In this document: piece by piece, positions 59,334 to 64,000 of the stretch
Numbering within the stretch: position 1 is the first letter of the stretch
How the letters are laid out: every line of letters begins with the position of its first letter
Assembly: GCA_018417955.1 (NCBI GenBank)
Contig: JACTVC010000033.1
Coordinates: forward strand, 186,001-250,000
DNA: 64,000 nucleotides
Direction: 5' to 3'
Source of the DNA: Laccaria trichodermophora
Lineage: Eukaryota; Basidiomycota; Agaricomycetes; Agaricales; Hydnangiaceae
Notes under the pieces: model-generated
Database searches by the model: none
Seen by the model: the letters and a program-made list of their open reading frames with translations, nothing else
Told to the model about the DNA's origin: nothing
Position numbers and translations under genes: made by a program

Positions 59334-62272
59334 TCATGTAACGGCCTTTCGCTTGCTCTTTCGGGTTGGAGCTGAAGGGACCCATTCGTCTTCATCGTCG
59401 CTTTCGACACCAGCTGCGATATTTACAGCTCGCTTCTGCCGTTTGAGTGGTGTTTGAGCGGAGTCGATTTCGCTGTCCAGATGCCGCTTGCTCTTGTTTG
59501 GGCTCTCAGTGTTGGTGAGCTCCATACCGAACTCCGCCCCCTTCTTGCCTTTGCCCTTCGCTCCATCCTGATCGTCAACCACCATATGATCCTCCGATTC
59601 CACGTTTTCCGGCTGCTTAACTTTCTTCTTCTTGATTTTGGCCTTCTTCGGTGGTTTCGGCGAAGGGACATACTGTTTCCCGTTCTTGACGGACCATTCG
59701 ATCTCGATTATCCTAGACCCATGGATTACAACCCAGGGAAAAAAAGAAGCAGAAGAAGCACGAACGTCAGAGATGTCTCGGAGAAGAGATTTTATAAAGA
59801 AAGACGTGAACGATGAAGAGTATCCACCTCTCTTTAAGCTTGATGTTATCAGGCACATAGGTTTCCGCCTTACGGTAGAGGTCTAGGGCTACCTGCAGAT
59901 CACCCCTAGATAGGAGAAGGGTGTTCAAGATAACATACTGCATTCAGTAAAAGGCAGCATACTTTTCTGAATGGGCGCGGGCTAGAGCCACGTACGCTCT
60001 TCCTGTCTTCTTCTTGGAAACCGGCGACAAGACATCAGCTAGCTGCGTTTCCTTGCTGCCTCGCTCACTGCCGAACAAGATCGGTATCAGCGATGAAGCA
60101 AAGAATAGACCAAGGATTACATACAACTTCCTTTCGAGTTCATGCAACCGATTCTTCAACTCGTCATCTAGGTCTTTGTGCCGTTTTAGGAGTGGTGTGA
60201 GGACACCAGATGGTAAGGTCTTCTCCTTGATGGGTGGGCTCTTGCTGGCCTCTTGCTCGATCTCTTTCGACCGTTGTTCTTCCGCAAGTCTCTCTCTCTC
60301 TCGCTCCGCTAATCGCCTGGCAACTTCAGCCTCAACTGCCTTTGAGATCTTGGAAAGATATCAGTATCAGGGTAGAGACGGAGGCTAAGAAAATCACTCT
60401 TTCGTCAATCTCTTTCTCAGTCAATCCAAAACCCATGGAGCCAGATCTATCACCTTCGACTTCAGATGATTTCTCGTTGACAACATTTCGGCGGACGGGG
60501 CCTGCGCCCGGAAGCCCAAAGGACTGGTAAAGATTTCCACCCGAAAGCCTTGACACGCGAGGGACCCTTGGGACGGGAACTAATGAGGCGCGAGAGCGCA
60601 TCGCTCCTGGGGCAGCGCTTGACCCTGCGGTAGATATGGGTTGTAGAAGTGCAGGGGCGGGCTTTGGCACTGGCGGTTGCAACGCTGCGAAATGTGGCTT
60701 GAGCGTGGGACGATTGTCTGAAAGGGGGGCTCAAGTAAGTGAAGGCCTCCAAGGGATGATAACATGATACGTGCCCCGTTCATTGACGACAGGTCTATTT
60801 TCAACGTTCTTTGTGCGAACTGCGAAGCTGTCGTAGGGCGTCGATCAACAGCTGTGTCGAGAGACGCAGGACGTACTTGAGGGTATTTAAGGTATCTTGT
60901 CTGAATTTGGTGCCAGGAGCCAAATTACATATGAGGAGGCCAACGGAATGTCCTCCAAGGGCGTCTTGCAGGATACGAGTAAGCTTTGAGTTTCGGTAGG
61001 GGATGCGGGACTGTGAAAAATGTCAATGTAATGCAGCAGTCCACTTGCAAAGACACGAACGGCTCCTTGATTCAAAGCATGGACGACTTGACCAAGTACA
61101 CTGAGAGACTTGTTGATGGCAGAAGACTCAGCCATCCGGGATGGATCATTCCCGGTCAACTAAAGGAAGTTTCGATGAATAAAGAGAGGAGGAAATGGGC
61201 ACCTTTCCTACCTTGTTGTTCTCTGAACCTGCCAAATCAACGAGGTTGATTTTGCCCATCAAAGCTGGCAGCGGATTAGTGGGACCATGATCCCCCAAAG
61301 AAGGGCACATACTAGTATTTGCTAATGCGTCAACCATGGTCGCTTCGATAGTCAATACCGCATGCGACCGCGACGACGCTCGGTTGAGGTTCGTAGCCCC
61401 AACTGAACGATGCTTTGTCGCTTGGCTGAAGCAGAACTTAGCTGGGCAGATGTCATTTTTTTATGTCGAAACGTACTTGTAAATTGTGTCGAAATCCTCG
61501 ATAGATGGTATAGGCGTTGATGTTAGATTGGCAACAAACACCATTCCGACGTCGTTCTCGCGAACGGGAAGCTTCGGAGCCTATCGTCATAGTGAGCGAG
61601 GAAAACGAAGTGAAAGACAGAAAATTGTACATTTTCCCTGGTTACGAGGAGATCGTATACCTCGTCTTTATATATTTCCATATACGACACGGACAGCGAT
61701 GTTTGATATTGAAGAAGTTGGCCCTTTTTCTCGAACATGGCCTGGAGAAATCGTCGGCAGGAGGACAAGGATGTTATTACTCTGAAAATACCTGAACAAC
61801 ACGGGGTATGACTCCTGGGTCGGTTTTGGTGCCCTGCATGGTATGCGTTTTTCCTGAAGATGTGACGCCATATGCGAAAATAGTGACCGTCTAAAAGGAA
61901 AGAGTGAGTATACTGCTGCGGCCAACGCCCATTGAACTCTTACGACACCGCTATACACAACATCAATAAGAGGCTCCACATCATTTCGGAAGATTTCCTC
62001 CTGAGTTGAATCTTGCCCATAGCAGCTTGAAAACCTGGACAACGCAATTAGCCCTGCATCCAATTTGCATTTCGTAAAACTCACGGAAACTTGAAAACCT
62101 GGGATGGGTCCCTTGGGTTCGTGACTGAGATGTAGCTGACACCCAACGCAAGAGAACTCGATGAACCACCCGTGTTATCTGTGGGGTGGTGAATCTGAAC
62201 GGAGTCGTCGTCGAGTTCTCCTTGAATCTTTGGCCGTAAGCGGGCAGCAATCTTGACTTTATGGGTGGCCAT
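59334..62272 (-). CDS. Kinesin, mitotic chromokinesin-like (716 aa, 15 exons)
   Basis: Fifteen minus-strand exons between 62272 and 59334 give 716 residues in phase: 62085-62272, 61944-62034, 61792-61890, 61631-61741, 61477-61580, 61313-61425, 61212-61264, 61061-61159, 60877-61010, 60775-60827, 60398-60717, 60125-60348, 59963-60067, 59828-59905 and 59334-59712. The motor is N-terminal (about 1-348): [14 protein letters not shown] (P-loop), N-R-A-S-S-R-S-H (switch I), V-D-L-A-G-S-E (switch II), and [12 protein letters not shown]. The neck is R-T-K-N-V-E-N-R-P. The tail is Pro-rich, then coiled, then has a TPR-like [15 protein letters not shown] and a basic nuclear-type end. This suits a kinesin-10/Kid-like motor, but the subgroup is uncertain. 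Intron 10 appears to use a GC donor. Confidence 0.9.
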
Positions 62273-62561
62273 GGGGTATATGTCGCAAACAGACCAAACG
62301 ACGGGATGGTGGCGAACACTAGGATGTTGAAACTTCGCGACCATCACGTGGTCCCGTTTGTCACGTTGTCACGATGCTCACGCCAATCATGTGACCACGC
62401 GACTTATCGAACAACGCGCTCAACATGACTGTGAAATCCACACAACCACAACCATTGTCGCGCCCAGCATCTCGAAACGTAGATATCTGAGGAAATAGGT
62501 GCGTTTATTGCATCTGCAGAGATTTTGAGAGGCTAAACTCTCAGTAGGCGACCTTGTGAAG
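62273..62561. promoter_or_regulatory. Shared promoter of the kinesin and kinetochore genes
   Basis: The 289 bases between two divergent start codons contain several short words common in cell-cycle promoters, including C-A-C-G-T-G-like ATCACGTGG (about 62344) and repeated ACGCG/CGCG near 62397-62415. ACGCG is the core of the fungal MBF site. I regard that match as suggestive only, since short GC words are frequent here. Confidence 0.5.
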
Positions 62562-63808
62562 ATGGCCATCTCGAGACCCTCTCTTGAAATTCAAGCTGAA
62601 CAAGAGAGGCGTCTAGAGGCTGCGAAGAGTTTAAAAAACAAGTTTGAAGGGGCCAATCTCCAACTTGTGACGAATGTTGCCGAGTTCAACTCTCACAAGC
62701 TCGACTCGAATGACGGCACAGATTCAGAGGAATTTGAGAACAAGGATCCTGCAATCGTCGCGGCGGACGTGGCAGCTCAGACAGTATGTTTACGTGAATC
62801 TGGGATATCCATGCATTGAAAGTGTGTCTTTCGCTACAGTCATTTCTCCGAAAGCTAAAGTTTCAGTACCTGGAGCAAAATGCGAAGGACAAGTATGTCA
62901 AGTCGGTCGTGAGTGATATCGACGACGCTCCAATCGTTACTGCCGAGGATAACAAGGCCTTGGCAATAATTAATGACGAGAAGAAGGGGAAACTGAAGCT
63001 GGCGAAGGAGAGATTGGCTGAGGTGCAGCAGAATATAAGAACGTTAGCTCCAATGGTAGAGGAAGGTACGTTATGCTGCGGAAGGCTCGTGGAATATTTC
63101 CTGACAGGTCTTTAGATTACCAGAGGGTCAAAGTTGCAACGGAAAGGGCTGTAATGCTAGCCCAGAATATCGTTGATGCCCGTCTGGCCCTCACGCGCCT
63201 ACGCCAAACACACCCCCAGCCCCGACTGACCATCCCCCTTGCTGATCAAAAGCTCGTGGACCAAGTGACTGAAATGCAAACACTCAGCGATGAAGTCGCC
63301 GTCGTGAAAAAGAAGGTCCAGGCTGTCAAGGAGCAAGCAAAAAGTAGGGCGTTGGAGGTGGAGAAACTTCGGATAGAGCGAGCAGAGGCTGAGAAAGCCG
63401 TCAAGATGTCGCAAGTAGAAGAAGATGATAGTCGTCTAGTTCCGTTATACGATTGGTCAGTTTCTCTTCGCAACAAGTGGCACCGAAAATCGCGATTTTA
63501 ACGTTAATTTCATCAGGTACACCGCATCACTCACCCTGCACCAATCTATCTACAACCTTCAGGAATCATTCTCAGCCTCCGAGAACGAACTGCATTTGAC
63601 ATACAACCTCGGCACACCATCAACACCAAAGCTCATAAAGCTTATACTCATCTTTGTGCCAAATGCGCGGCAACTAGTGACTGTGCAAACGTCAGGTCTG
63701 GAGGAATTTGGGGTGGACGTTTCGGATGTGATTGATTCGCATGTGGCTGCCAACAATGTTCAAGGTCTTGTTGCCGCTATTCTTGCAAGAGCTCACGCAG
63801 CTCTGTGA
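62562..63808 (+). CDS. Kinetochore protein Sos7-like (359 aa)
   Basis: Exons 62562-62783, 62840-63065, 63116-63455 and 63517-63808 give 359 residues. An open GTG codon lies just upstream, but ATG 62562 is the natural start. The N-terminal part contains F-L-R-K-L-K-F-Q-Y-L-E-Q-N-A-K-D-K-Y-V-K, which I recognise as the diagnostic segment of the Sos7 coiled-coil family. Sos7 binds Mis12/Ndc80 regulators at the kinetochore in fission yeast and is common in basidiomycetes. The middle is coiled coil (to about 260). A compact C-terminal domain (Y-T-A-S-L-T-L-H-Q, L-T-Y-N-L-G, L-I-L-I-F-V-P-N-A) resembles an RWD fold as in other kinetochore proteins. It is divergent from the kinesin gene, and both products would act in mitosis. 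Confidence 0.72.
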
Positions 63809-64000
63809 CATGCCGTAGGCTAATCATTTAGGCGCTACAATAATTCCCGGCAGCGCTGAGGCAGAAGGGAGGTGCGGAGGCATGTTGGGGAAGCATGCAG
63901 ATCTGGAGATGGGAAACGTGGGGAAATCTCCACAACCTAGCGCAGTTAGTAGTGCAGCATAATCTGTGTTATTTCAAGAATGTAAAAGTAACTTTGGGAT

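Noticed and set aside
59944..59962. Premature TGA stop in the kinesin tail (near 59950)
   Set aside because: It lies within a normal 57-nt intron (59906-59962) whose removal restores a continuous TPR-like segment.

Overview
The window reads as nuclear DNA of a filamentous basidiomycete, most likely an Agaricomycete. Nearly every gene is split by 48-60 nt GT-AG introns, histones H2A and H2B are divergently paired and intron-rich, and there are lineage-typical gene types: SRPK-like kinase clusters, a P450, small secreted proteins, and kinase-like proteins with a long extra N-terminal region. I rebuilt exon chains by hand. Where I call a gene intact, the exon lengths sum to a multiple of three and the phases agree at each junction.

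Layout. 0-3.25 kb: one long Ser/Pro-rich ORF. 3.3-7.0 kb: gene-poor, AT-rich, with a CATAGG-type repeat cluster and a MITE-like element (6273-6975). 7.1-9.3 kb: a chimeric relic and an intact secreted protein of a family that recurs at 28.5-31.5 kb. 9.4-15.1 kb: POP4 (RNase P/MRP), a Ran1/Pat1-like kinase and a KEN-box nuclear protein. 15.5-20.8 kb: three tandem SRPK-like kinases (one intact, two decayed), each followed by 3' sequence of the neighbouring mitochondrial ribosomal protein S5 gene. 21-26.1 kb: mS5, a PITH-domain protein, a probable mitochondrial protein and a frameshifted conserved gene. 26.2-33.2 kb: an MFS transporter, then a tandem duplication carrying the MFS 3' end, a secreted HNH-like protein and the 5' end of an unknown gene. 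33.4-35 kb: H2B/H2A. 35.9-43.9 kb: a second tandem duplication carrying two large degenerate kinase-like proteins plus relics of H2A and of a pre-SET domain. 44-52.2 kb: YVH1 phosphatase, an intron-containing tRNA-Thr, a membrane protein, a 13-exon P450 and small unknown genes. 52.6-63.8 kb: a coiled-coil protein, a possible Med25-type protein, a cytochrome b561 protein, a 15-exon mitotic-type kinesin and a divergent Sos7-like kinetochore protein.

The conserved housekeeping genes (POP4, mS5, histones, YVH1, kinesin, Sos7) are intact. The accessory genes between them have been duplicated locally at least three times, and the duplication ends carry truncated pieces of neighbouring genes. The most unusual content is the four-locus secreted family with HNH-nuclease-like motifs, the paired pseudokinases and the chimeric relic at 7.3 kb. 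Functional statements for these are inference from motifs; no database search was possible.
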